A stretch of DNA of 64,000 bases from an uncultured Oscillospiraceae bacterium (GTDB taxonomy: Bacteria; Bacillota; Clostridia; Oscillospirales; Oscillospiraceae), in NCBI GenBank assembly GCA_949878425.1, contig CATLAL010000005.1, positions 62,001-126,000 on the forward strand. Reading direction: 5' to 3'. The translations under genes and the position numbers were made by a program. Below the pieces are notes generated by a model that was given only the letters and a program-made list of their open reading frames with translations, ran no database searches and was not told the origin of the DNA. Position 1 is the stretch's first letter; each line of letters starts with the position of its first letter. Below, in pieces: positions 40,646 to 50,143 of this stretch.

Positions 40646-42398
40646 GGAAGCTAAGCCGCGCTACGCGATTTTGTACTCCGCCGAGCCCCCCAGCAGGGAT
40701 CAGGAGGAGCGGTTTCTCCAGTTCCTGCGGGGTAAGTACGGCCCCGATGTGACGCTGAGCTGGGAGAAGAGCGACAAGTACCCCGGCGGCTTCCGCATGG
40801 CCGTGTGCACGGAGTTCTACGACTGGAGCGTGGACGGGCGGCTGCGCCAGTTCAGGGAGAAGCTCAAAGAGCTCCCCGGCGGGGAGGTGATCCCCCTCCT
40901 GCGGGATGCGGTGCAGAGCTGGACCCCCCAGGCCCTGGCGGAGGAGGAGGGGACTGTGGTCACTGTGGGAGACGGCATCGCCGCCGTCTCCGGCCTCAGC
41001 CAGACGCGCTACGGCGAGATTCTCCTCTTCCCCACCGACTCCGGCGGCCAGGTGCGGGGCATGGCCCAGGACCTGCGGGAGGACGCCATTGGCTGCATTC
41101 TCTTTGACGAGGACGGCCAGGTCTCCCAGGGCGGTCCGGTCCGCCGCAGCGGCAAAACCGCAGGCGTCCCTGTGGGAGACGCCCTCGTCGGCCGGGTGGT
41201 CAGCGCCCTGGGCGCGCCTCTGGACGGCAAGGGCGAGATCGCCTGCGGCGAGTACCGGCCCATTGAGCGGCCCGCGCCGGGCATTTTGGACCGGCGCAGT
41301 GTGAACCGGCCCCTGGAGACCGGCATTCTGGCCATTGACTCCATGTTCCCCATCGGCCGGGGCCAGCGGGAGCTGATTATCGGCGACCGCCAGACCGGCA
41401 AGACCGCCATTGCCCTGGATACCATTTTGAACCAAAAGGGCAAGGACGTGATCTGCATCTACGTCTCCATTGGGCAGAAGTCCGGCTCCGTGGCCCAGCT
41501 GGTCCGGAATCTGGAGGAGCGGGGGGCCATGGACTACACCATCGTGGTCCACGCCTCCGCCAGCGACAGCGCCCCCCTCCAGTACGTGGCCCCCTACGCC
41601 GGGTGCGCCATGGGGGAGTACTTCATGGAGCGGGGCCGGGACGTGCTCATTGTCTACGACGACCTCACCAAGCACGCCGCCGCCTACCGGTCCCTGAGCC
41701 TGCTGCTGGGCCGCTCCCCGGGCCGGGAGGCCTACCCCGGGGACGTGTTCTACCTCCACTCCCGCCTGCTGGAGCGCTCCGCCCAGCTCAGCGACGCCAA
41801 GGGCGGCGGCAGCATGACCGCCCTGCCCATTGTGGAGACCCAGGCCGGCGACGTGGCCGCCTACATCCCCACCAACATCATCTCCATCACCGACGGCCAG
41901 ATCTTTTTGGAGAGCAGCCTCTTCTTCGCCGGCCAGCGGCCGGCGGTGAACGTGGGGCTCTCCGTCTCCCGTGTGGGCGGCGACGCCCAGACCAAGGCCA
42001 TGAAGGCCGCCGCGGGGGCCATCCGGCTGGACCTGGCCCAGTACCGGGAGATGGAGGTGTTTACTCAGTTCGCCGGCGACCTGGACGACGCCACCCGCGG
42101 CCAGCTGGCCTACGGCCAGCGGCTCATGCGGCTGCTGCGCCAGGAGCAGTACAGCCCCCTGCGCCAGCACGAGCAGGTGATACTGCTCACCGCCGCCCTG
42201 AACCGGGTGTTCAGCGCCGTGCCCCTGGAGGAGGCGGGAAGCTTTGCCGGGGAGCTGCTGGAGGGCTTCCACCGGGAGCGCCGGGCCCTCTGTGAGCGCC
42301 TGGACCGCACGGGGCTCCTCTCCCCGGAGGACCGGGAGGACATCATCCAGACCGCCCGGGCCCTGGCCGCCCAGGCGGCGGAGGAGCGGAGGTGGTAG
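40638..42398 (+). CDS. atpA: ATP synthase delta-like domain fused to subunit alpha
   Basis: 586 residues against about 500 for normal alpha. Residues about 20-80 ([20 protein letters not shown], then [20 protein letters not shown]) match the C-terminal domain of the delta subunit, where GGFxxxxxxxxYDxSVxGxL is typical. From about residue 82 a complete alpha follows: [12 protein letters not shown]-loop GDRQTGKT (249-256), SVNRPLETG and [18 protein letters not shown]. No separate delta gene lies between atpF and atpA, which overlap by 8 bases. The fusion would tie the b stalk directly to alpha; the delta N-terminal helical domain is absent. Confidence 0.9.
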   Translation: MREEAKPRYAILYSAEPPSRDQEERFLQFLRGKYGPDVTLSWEKSDKYPGGFRMAVCTEFYDWSVDGRLRQFREKLKELPGGEVIPLLRDAVQSWTPQALAEEEGTVVTVGDGIAAVSGLSQTRYGEILLFPTDSGGQVRGMAQDLREDAIGCILFDEDGQVSQGGPVRRSGKTAGVPVGDALVGRVVSALGAPLDGKGEIACGEYRPIERPAPGILDRRSVNRPLETGILAIDSMFPIGRGQRELIIGDRQTGKTAIALDTILNQKGKDVICIYVSIGQKSGSVAQLVRNLEERGAMDYTIVVHASASDSAPLQYVAPYAGCAMGEYFMERGRDVLIVYDDLTKHAAAYRSLSLLLGRSPGREAYPGDVFYLHSRLLERSAQLSDAKGGGSMTALPIVETQAGDVAAYIPTNIISITDGQIFLESSLFFAGQRPAVNVGLSVSRVGGDAQTKAMKAAAGAIRLDLAQYREMEVFTQFAGDLDDATRGQLAYGQRLMRLLRQEQYSPLRQHEQVILLTAALNRVFSAVPLEEAGSFAGELLEGFHRERRALCERLDRTGLLSPEDREDIIQTARALAAQAAEERRW

Positions 42399-42401
42399 CC
42401 C

Positions 42402-45120
<2,719 letters not shown>

Positions 45121-45131
45121 TTGACAGACGT

Positions 45132-45168
45132 ATCCCCCGCAGGCATGGATTGCCCGCGGGGGATTTTC
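45132..45168 (+). terminator. Terminator of the atp operon
   Basis: ATCCCCCGC, 15-base loop with internal pairing, GCGGGGGAT, TTTTC. Confidence 0.75.
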
Positions 45169-45183
45169 AATTGCGGCCATTAT

Positions 45184-45312
45184 ACTATAGTCGCCGCAGT
45201 TGAAAAGCGGTAAAGCTTGGGGCCGCCCTTTTCAAAGGGCGGTGGGGTCTGGGGCAAAGCCCCAGCGGGTTTGGGCGGAGCCCAGCTTTTACTCGTTCTC
45301 AACTGCGGTCAC
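45184..45312. repeat. Long inverted-end repeat, ATAGTCGCCGCAGTTGAAAA family
   Basis: Left end ATAGTCGCCGCAGTTGAAAA, right end TTCTCAACTGCGGTCACTAA, with inner stems CGCCCTTT/AAAGGGCG and GGGGCAAAGCCCC. Near-identical sequence recurs inverted at 48845-48949, and a variant at 48950-49064. Confidence 0.75.
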
Positions 45313-45315
45313 TAA

Positions 45316-45753
45316 CTATTTCAGCTTCTGCCACTCCCCCACCGCCAGCTGGTCGCAGCGGTTGTTATAGGGGTTCTCGGCGTGGCCCTTGACCCAGTGG
45401 GTGTGTACCTGGTGGATGTCGCAGAGCTCCAGAAGGATTTCCCATAGGTCCGGGTTCAGAGCCGGCTTTTTGTCACTCTTCACCCAGCCTCTGGCCCGCC
45501 AGCCCTTGGCCCAGCCCTTGGAGAGGGCGTCGATCACATATTTGCTGTCGGAATAGAGCTCCACGATGCAGGGCTCTTTCAGGGTTTGCAGGGCGCGGAT
45601 CACGCCGGTGAGCTCCATGCGGTTGTTGGTGGTCCCTCTCTCCCCGCCGCTCAGCTCCTTGGTATGCGCGCCGTACTGGAGGATGGCGCCCCAGCCCCCG
45701 GGACCCGGGTTGCCGGAGCAGGCTCCGTCGGTGTAGATTGTAACAGTTTTCAT
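45316..45753 (-). CDS. rnhA: Ribonuclease HI
   Basis: 145-residue endonuclease that degrades RNA in RNA-DNA hybrids. Catalytic carboxylates are visible in [17 protein letters not shown] (D9), NRMELTGVI (E47), YSDSKYV (D69) and the late aspartate in [18 protein letters not shown] is the basic/His loop. Standard length. RBS AAAGGAGG. It lies 53 bases downstream of the orphan methyltransferase and might share its transcript. Confidence 0.95.
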   Translation of the reverse strand: MKTVTIYTDGACSGNPGPGGWGAILQYGAHTKELSGGERGTTNNRMELTGVIRALQTLKEPCIVELYSDSKYVIDALSKGWAKGWRARGWVKSDKKPALNPDLWEILLELCDIHQVHTHWVKGHAENPYNNRCDQLAVGEWQKLK

Positions 45754-45806
45754 GTCAGCCCTCCTTTTCCGTTTGCCCTGGGCGCTCGCTGGTTTTCAAA
45801 CAGACT

Positions 45807-47069
45807 CTACAGCCTGGCAATGTCCCGGGGGATCTTCTTGAACACGATTCCCATCCGCGCCAGCTGGTCCGCGCTGATGGTGCAGCGGTCGGCATAGATC
45901 ACCATGGCGTCCGCCTCCTCCTTGAGGGTGGAGAGAAAGGCGTAGTCCAGCACCGTGACCGCGTCCCTCTCATAGCAGAAATAGTAGCCGGCCCCGCCGT
46001 GTTGGCCGAGGCAGTAGGGATGCCCCCCAGCGGGGGGGACGTAGGGAGTCCTGGTCTCCATAAACCAGATGTACTCCCGAATCTTCTCGGTCCCAACGGC
46101 CTCGTTGAGGCAGTCCCCCAGCAGCAGCGGCTGGCCCAGCTCATAATAGGAGAAGCCGCCGCCGGTCCCCTCCACCGCGCCTTTCCCCTCCCCGTAGCCG
46201 TCGATGACCCGCTTGACCCGCCCGGCGGTGATGCGCTCGGCGTAGTCCTCCATCTCGATGAGGATGAATCTGCGGTGGCCGCCGTCGGCCTTGTTCATGT
46301 TGAGGACCGCGTGGGCCGTGGTGCCGGAGCCGGCGAAGGAGTCCAGAATGATGGAATCAGGGTCTGACGCAATCTGCAAAATGCGTTCAATCAGCCGAGT
46401 TGGCTTTGGCGTATTAAAAATATTAGGTTCATCGTTGAAAATTGAGCGAATCTCAAGCTTTGCATCAGCATTTTGTCCCGCAAACTGATAGCTCCAAAGT
46501 GTTGTGGGAACGATCCCCTGTTTTGCTTCATTTAGAAATTTTTTTATACGTGGAACGCTATCTTTATTTTGTCCCCACCAAATACGATTGTCTTTGACTA
46601 ATTCGTCGAAGGTTTCTTCTGATATTCTCCACGATGTTCCGGCTGGCGGAAGAAAAACTTTTCCAGTCGGTCCGATAATTTCATAATGTCCAGAGGCGTA
46701 ATAGTTTCGAGCCTGAATGGCGTTTGAGGTCCATACGCCTCTGGGATCATGATCAGGATTTGAATAATTGCTATCCGCATCCTTTGTTCGTGGAAGCAGA
46801 TTCCGTTTTTTGATCTTCGGGTCGTTGACATTGTCGTTATAGACCCAGCCCTCGTTTCCCGTGTTGTAGGGCGGGTCGATGTAGATACACTTGATTTTCC
46901 CCGCGTATTGGGGCAGCAGGGCCTTCAGGGCCTCCAGGTTGTCCCCGTGGATGATCCTATTTTCGCCGCTGTCCCCGCCGTAGGCATACTGCCGCTCCAG
47001 CACCCGGAAGGGAACCTCCTGGTGGTGGTTGACGACCTTTGCTTTTCCAATCCAGTCTAATGTGGGCAT
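45807..47069 (-). CDS. Orphan type III Mod-like DNA adenine methyltransferase, internally deleted and mosaic
   Basis: 420 residues against about 600-650 for complete Mod proteins. Motif IV (YIDPPYNTG) and motif I (DSFAGSGTTAHAVL) are present in the beta-class order, and the N-terminus GENRIIHGDNLEALKALL is typical. Just after NDPKIKK the text jumps to RNLLPRTKDADSNY, skipping roughly 150-190 residues that in relatives hold the RLKLL and DDGVIFISIDDNE blocks. Positions about 46363-46830, the target-recognition part, are AT-rich while both ends are GC-rich. No res subunit is nearby. Probably a damaged or domain-swapped methyltransferase; activity doubtful. Confidence 0.75.
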   Translation of the reverse strand: MPTLDWIGKAKVVNHHQEVPFRVLERQYAYGGDSGENRIIHGDNLEALKALLPQYAGKIKCIYIDPPYNTGNEGWVYNDNVNDPKIKKRNLLPRTKDADSNYSNPDHDPRGVWTSNAIQARNYYASGHYEIIGPTGKVFLPPAGTSWRISEETFDELVKDNRIWWGQNKDSVPRIKKFLNEAKQGIVPTTLWSYQFAGQNADAKLEIRSIFNDEPNIFNTPKPTRLIERILQIASDPDSIILDSFAGSGTTAHAVLNMNKADGGHRRFILIEMEDYAERITAGRVKRVIDGYGEGKGAVEGTGGGFSYYELGQPLLLGDCLNEAVGTEKIREYIWFMETRTPYVPPAGGHPYCLGQHGGAGYYFCYERDAVTVLDYAFLSTLKEEADAMVIYADRCTISADQLARMGIVFKKIPRDIARL

Positions 47070-47105
47070 GGGCGGCCCCTCCCGGTTGGCTTATGTTTCA
47101 AGGTC

Positions 47106-47134
47106 AGTATACTATAAATTTTCGCAAATAGCAA
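47106..47134 (-). promoter_or_regulatory. Promoter of the methyltransferase gene
   Basis: TTGCTA (47129-47134), 17 bases, TATACT (47106-47111) on the minus strand. Confidence 0.65.
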
Positions 47135-47199
47135 TTTCTGAAAAAAGAATCTGCGCAGATGGAAGTAGATGGAATAGACGGAAAAAGGGAGGCGGGAGC

Positions 47200-47802
47200 T
47201 CACAGCTCCCGCCTCCCCTCCAGCGCCCGCATTAAGGTGGCGTCGTCGGCAAACTCCAGATGCCCCCCCACGGGGATGCCGTAGGCCAGACGGGTCACCC
47301 GGACGTGAAAGGGCTTGAGCAGCCGGGCCAGGTACATGGCCGTGGCCTCGCCCTCCGTATCCGGATTGGTGGCCATGATAACCTCCTTTACCTCCCCCTG
47401 GGCAACCCGCTCCACCAGGGACTTGATCTCCAGGTCGTCCGGCCCCACGTGGTTCATGGGGGAGATCACCCCGTGGAGCACATGGTAGCGGCCGGTGTAC
47501 TCCCTGGCCCGCTCCATGGCCGCCACATCCCGGGGGTCCGCTACCACGCAGATGGTGGCTGCGTCCCGCCTGGGGGAGGCGCAGATGGAGCACAGGCCGC
47601 CGGCGGTGAGGTTCTGACACACCGGGCAGCAGGTAACCAGACGCTTTGCCTCCAGAATCGCCTCCGCGAACTCCCGAGCCTCCTCCTCCGTCAGGCTCAG
47701 CACGTGAAAGGCCAGACGCTGGGCGGACTTGCCGCCAATGCCCGGCAGACGGGCAAACTGCTCCACCAGCTTCTCCAGGGGAGCGGGAAAGTACTCCAAC
47801 AT
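47200..47802 (-). CDS. recR: Recombination mediator RecR
   Basis: 200-residue protein that works with RecF/RecO to load RecA at gaps. Helix-hairpin-helix start (FARLPGIGGKSAQRLAFHV), four-cysteine zinc finger CCPVCQNLTAGGLCSIC, and Toprim domain ICVVADPRDVAAME with ATNPDTEGEATA. Standard length. No dnaX/YbaB neighbour is present, unlike in many Firmicutes. It follows rpe by 44 bases on the same strand. Confidence 0.95.
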   Translation of the reverse strand: MLEYFPAPLEKLVEQFARLPGIGGKSAQRLAFHVLSLTEEEAREFAEAILEAKRLVTCCPVCQNLTAGGLCSICASPRRDAATICVVADPRDVAAMERAREYTGRYHVLHGVISPMNHVGPDDLEIKSLVERVAQGEVKEVIMATNPDTEGEATAMYLARLLKPFHVRVTRLAYGIPVGGHLEFADDATLMRALEGRREL

Positions 47803-47846
47803 ATCCGCTGTTCTCCGATTACAGATAGACTTTTATGGATAGAAAA

Positions 47847-48515
47847 TTACGCTTCGGACCGCTTCTCCGCCCGCTCCCGCAGGGCCTGGATCCGCTCCTG
47901 GAGATTCTCCGCCCGGTATACGGCGCTGCCGGCCACCAGGACCTGGGCCCCGTTCTCCGCCGCTGTTCGGCAGGTAACGAGGTCGATCCCCCCGTCCACC
48001 TCCAGCTCGCAGGGGAGGCACCGCTGGTCCACCCACTGGCGCAGCCGGCGCAGCTTGGGCATCGTGTCCGCCAGGAAGGACTGTCCGCCGAAGCCGGGCT
48101 CCACCGTCATCACCAGCACCAGGGCGCACTGGTCCAGAAAGGGCAGCGCCGCCTCCGCCGGCGTGGCGGGCTTGAGCGCCAGCCCCGCCCGCTTTCCGCA
48201 CCCCCGGATCAGCTCCAGGGCCTTCGCGGTGTTCTCCGCGGTGTCGGACTCCACGTGGACCGTGACAATGTCCGCGCCGGCCTGGCAGAACCGCTCCACA
48301 TACCGCGCCGGGCGCTCGATCATCAGGTGCACGTCCAGGGGCAGCTCCGTCACAGGCCGGATGCACTGCACCACCGGAATGCCGATGGTGATGTTGGGGA
48401 CAAAGCAGCCGTCCATCACGTCTACGTGGAGATAGTCGGCGGAGCTGACGCGGCGGATATCCCGCTCCAAATTTGCAAAATCCGCGGAAAGGATCGAGGG
48501 CGCAATCTTCACCAT
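47847..48515 (-). CDS. rpe: Ribulose-phosphate 3-epimerase
   Basis: 222-residue TIM-barrel enzyme of the pentose phosphate pathway interconverting ribulose-5-phosphate and xylulose-5-phosphate (EC 5.1.3.1). Metal and catalytic residues appear in SILSADF, LHVDVMDGCFVPN, LDVHLMIE, TVEPGFGGQSF and EVDGGID. The ATG at 48513-48515 is chosen for TAAGGAG upstream; the longer frame is GC-rich leader. Upstream on this strand lies a structured GC-rich leader (48599-48675). Confidence 0.95.
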   Translation of the reverse strand: MVKIAPSILSADFANLERDIRRVSSADYLHVDVMDGCFVPNITIGIPVVQCIRPVTELPLDVHLMIERPARYVERFCQAGADIVTVHVESDTAENTAKALELIRGCGKRAGLALKPATPAEAALPFLDQCALVLVMTVEPGFGGQSFLADTMPKLRRLRQWVDQRCLPCELEVDGGIDLVTCRTAAENGAQVLVAGSAVYRAENLQERIQALRERAEKRSEA

Positions 48516-48598
48516 AGCCGGATACTCCTTATTCTTCAATTTTGCCCCCCGGACAGGCCGGACAGCCGCCCGGCCCCGGAGGGGGGACAAAGCACCCC

Positions 48599-48675
48599 GG
48601 GCGGGGATTCTTCATAGGATACCGTAAGCGGCGAGAGCGTCTGCGGCGGGGCCGGTATCTACTATTCCCACGCCC
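48599..48675. promoter_or_regulatory. Structured leader of unknown type upstream of rpe
   Basis: Outer stem GGGCGGGGA (48599-48607) with TCCCACGCCC (48666-48675), inner stem GATACCG/CGGTATC (48618-48659) and unpaired TCTTCATAG/TACTAT bulges between. The two-stem-with-bubble form looks like a structured RNA on either strand. I cannot name a class. The rest of 48516-48818 holds only short GC-rich dyads. Confidence 0.35.
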
Positions 48676-48818
48676 CGCCTGCCCCGGGCCCGCGCCCAGG
48701 CGCGCCGCTTTCAGGCGCTCCCTTTGAGCGCCGGGCAGCGGGGAGGAATCCCCACTGCCCCATAGATGTTCCTGAGGCGGTATCGGGCGGCAGAACGCCG
48801 CCGGGCCGCCCCGCCCAA

Positions 48819-48851
48819 GGCCGCCGGAGTGCGCTCCGGCGGCCTCCTTTT
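48819..48851 (+). terminator. Strong hairpin with T-run, plus strand
   Basis: GGCCGCCGGAG, TGCG, CTCCGGCGGCC, TCCTTTT. No plus-strand gene precedes it, so it may end an unrecognised RNA from the 48.6-48.8 kb region or be part of the repeat that follows. Confidence 0.5.
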
Positions 48852-49064
48852 GAGCTCCGCCCAAACCCGCTGGGGCTTTGCCCCAGACCCCACCGCCCTT
48901 TGAAAAGGACGGCCCTAAACTTTACCGCTTTTCAACTGTGGCCACTATAAAGAAAGTTTTCGCCGGCCTTTTTCAAAAGGCCGCGGAGTCCAGAGGCGGA
49001 GCCTCTGGCGGGTTTGGACGGAGCCCAACTTTTGCTCGTTCTTAACTGCGCTCACTATACCATG
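48845..49064 (-). repeat. Two adjacent copies of the CAGTTGAAAAGCGG repeat
   Basis: 48845-48949 is an inverted copy of the element at 45184 (GGGGCTTTGCCCC, CGCCCTTTGAAAAGG, CCGCTTTTCAACTG). 48950-49064 is a second, diverged copy in the opposite orientation (GGCCTTTTTCAAAAGGCC, CTCGTTCTTAACTGCGCTCA). Together they fill the space up to the EamA stop. Confidence 0.7.
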
Positions 49065-49069
49065 GCGGC

Positions 49070-50125
49070 TCAGGAGGCGTGGCTGTGGCCGTGGTCCGGC
49101 AGATCCTGGTGGGTGTGGAGGTGCCGCTCCTCGTCCGGGCCGTGGACGTGGAGGTGGGAGTGGACATGGGAGTGCTGGTGGGTGTGGACCAGGCCGCCGT
49201 GCTGGTGGGCGTGGGTGTGAACATGGGCGTGGGTGTGAACATGGGCGTGGGCGTGGGTGTGCTGTAGGGCGACGGTGTCCCGGACCATCAGGACCGTGCC
49301 GGCGGCCATGACGGCCAGGGCGGCGTAAAAGCGGGGGCCGGGCCGCTCCCCCAGCAGCATACTGAGGGCCACCCCCAGGAAGGGGGCGATGGAGTAGTAG
49401 GCGCTGGTTTTCGCCGCGCCCAGATCCCGCTGGGCCAGGATATAGAAATAGATGCTCAGACCGTAGGACACAAAGCCCAGCAGGGCGGTCAGCAGCGCCC
49501 ACCCGGGGGCGGGGAGGGACTCCCCTGCCGCCAGCGCCACCAGGAGGCTCCCCAGTCCGGAGAAGCAGCCCTTGATGATGACAATCTCCTGGGAGCTCTT
49601 GCTGCTGAGCATCTTGGTGCAGTTGTTCTCAAAGCCCCAGCACAGGCAGGCCCCCAGTACCAGGGCCGAGCCCCGGTTGAACACAAAGCCCGAGCTTCCC
49701 TCCCAGCCCAAGAGGGCGCTGGCGGCTGTCACCAGGCCGATGGCCAGCCACAGCCGCCGGGAGAGGACCTCCCGGAAGAGGACAAGGGCGATGAGGGAGG
49801 TGGCCACAATTTCAAAGCTGCTCAGCAGGGACACGTTGGCCGAGGTGGTCCGCTCCACCCCCAGCATCAGCAGGATGGGCGCGGCGATATCCAGCGCCAC
49901 CATGGCAGCGGTGTAGGGCAGCTCCTTCCGGGTGAGGGAGGTGGCCCGCCGGTCCAGCCCCCTTCCCGCCAGACGGCCGGCCAGGAGACCCAGCCCGGCC
50001 CCCAGATACAGCAGCGCCGCCATCATGGTGGGGGAGACGTGGAGCAGCAGGCGCTTGGAAAAGGGGATGTTGACCGCGTAGAGCGCCGCGGCCAGCACTG
50101 CGTACGAGGTGGCGCGTCTCCTCAT
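49070..50125 (-). CDS. EamA/DMT family transporter with histidine-rich C-terminal tail
   Basis: 351 residues. Residues 1-286 form two EamA repeats with about ten membrane helices, typical of drug/metabolite exporters. The last 64 residues contain about 25 histidines in HTHAHAHVHTHAHVH-type alternation, a likely soft-metal (Zn, Ni, Co) binding tail. The tail DNA has an 18-base tandem unit (about 49208-49260) that could expand or contract. The tail suggests metal transport or sensing; the body gives no substrate. Starts 18 bases before the ileS stop-side region on the same strand, downstream of ileS, so possibly co-transcribed. Confidence 0.85.
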   Translation of the reverse strand: MRRRATSYAVLAAALYAVNIPFSKRLLLHVSPTMMAALLYLGAGLGLLAGRLAGRGLDRRATSLTRKELPYTAAMVALDIAAPILLMLGVERTTSANVSLLSSFEIVATSLIALVLFREVLSRRLWLAIGLVTAASALLGWEGSSGFVFNRGSALVLGACLCWGFENNCTKMLSSKSSQEIVIIKGCFSGLGSLLVALAAGESLPAPGWALLTALLGFVSYGLSIYFYILAQRDLGAAKTSAYYSIAPFLGVALSMLLGERPGPRFYAALAVMAAGTVLMVRDTVALQHTHAHAHVHTHAHVHTHAHQHGGLVHTHQHSHVHSHLHVHGPDEERHLHTHQDLPDHGHSHAS

Positions 50126-50143
50126 GGGCGGACCTCCGCCCCC

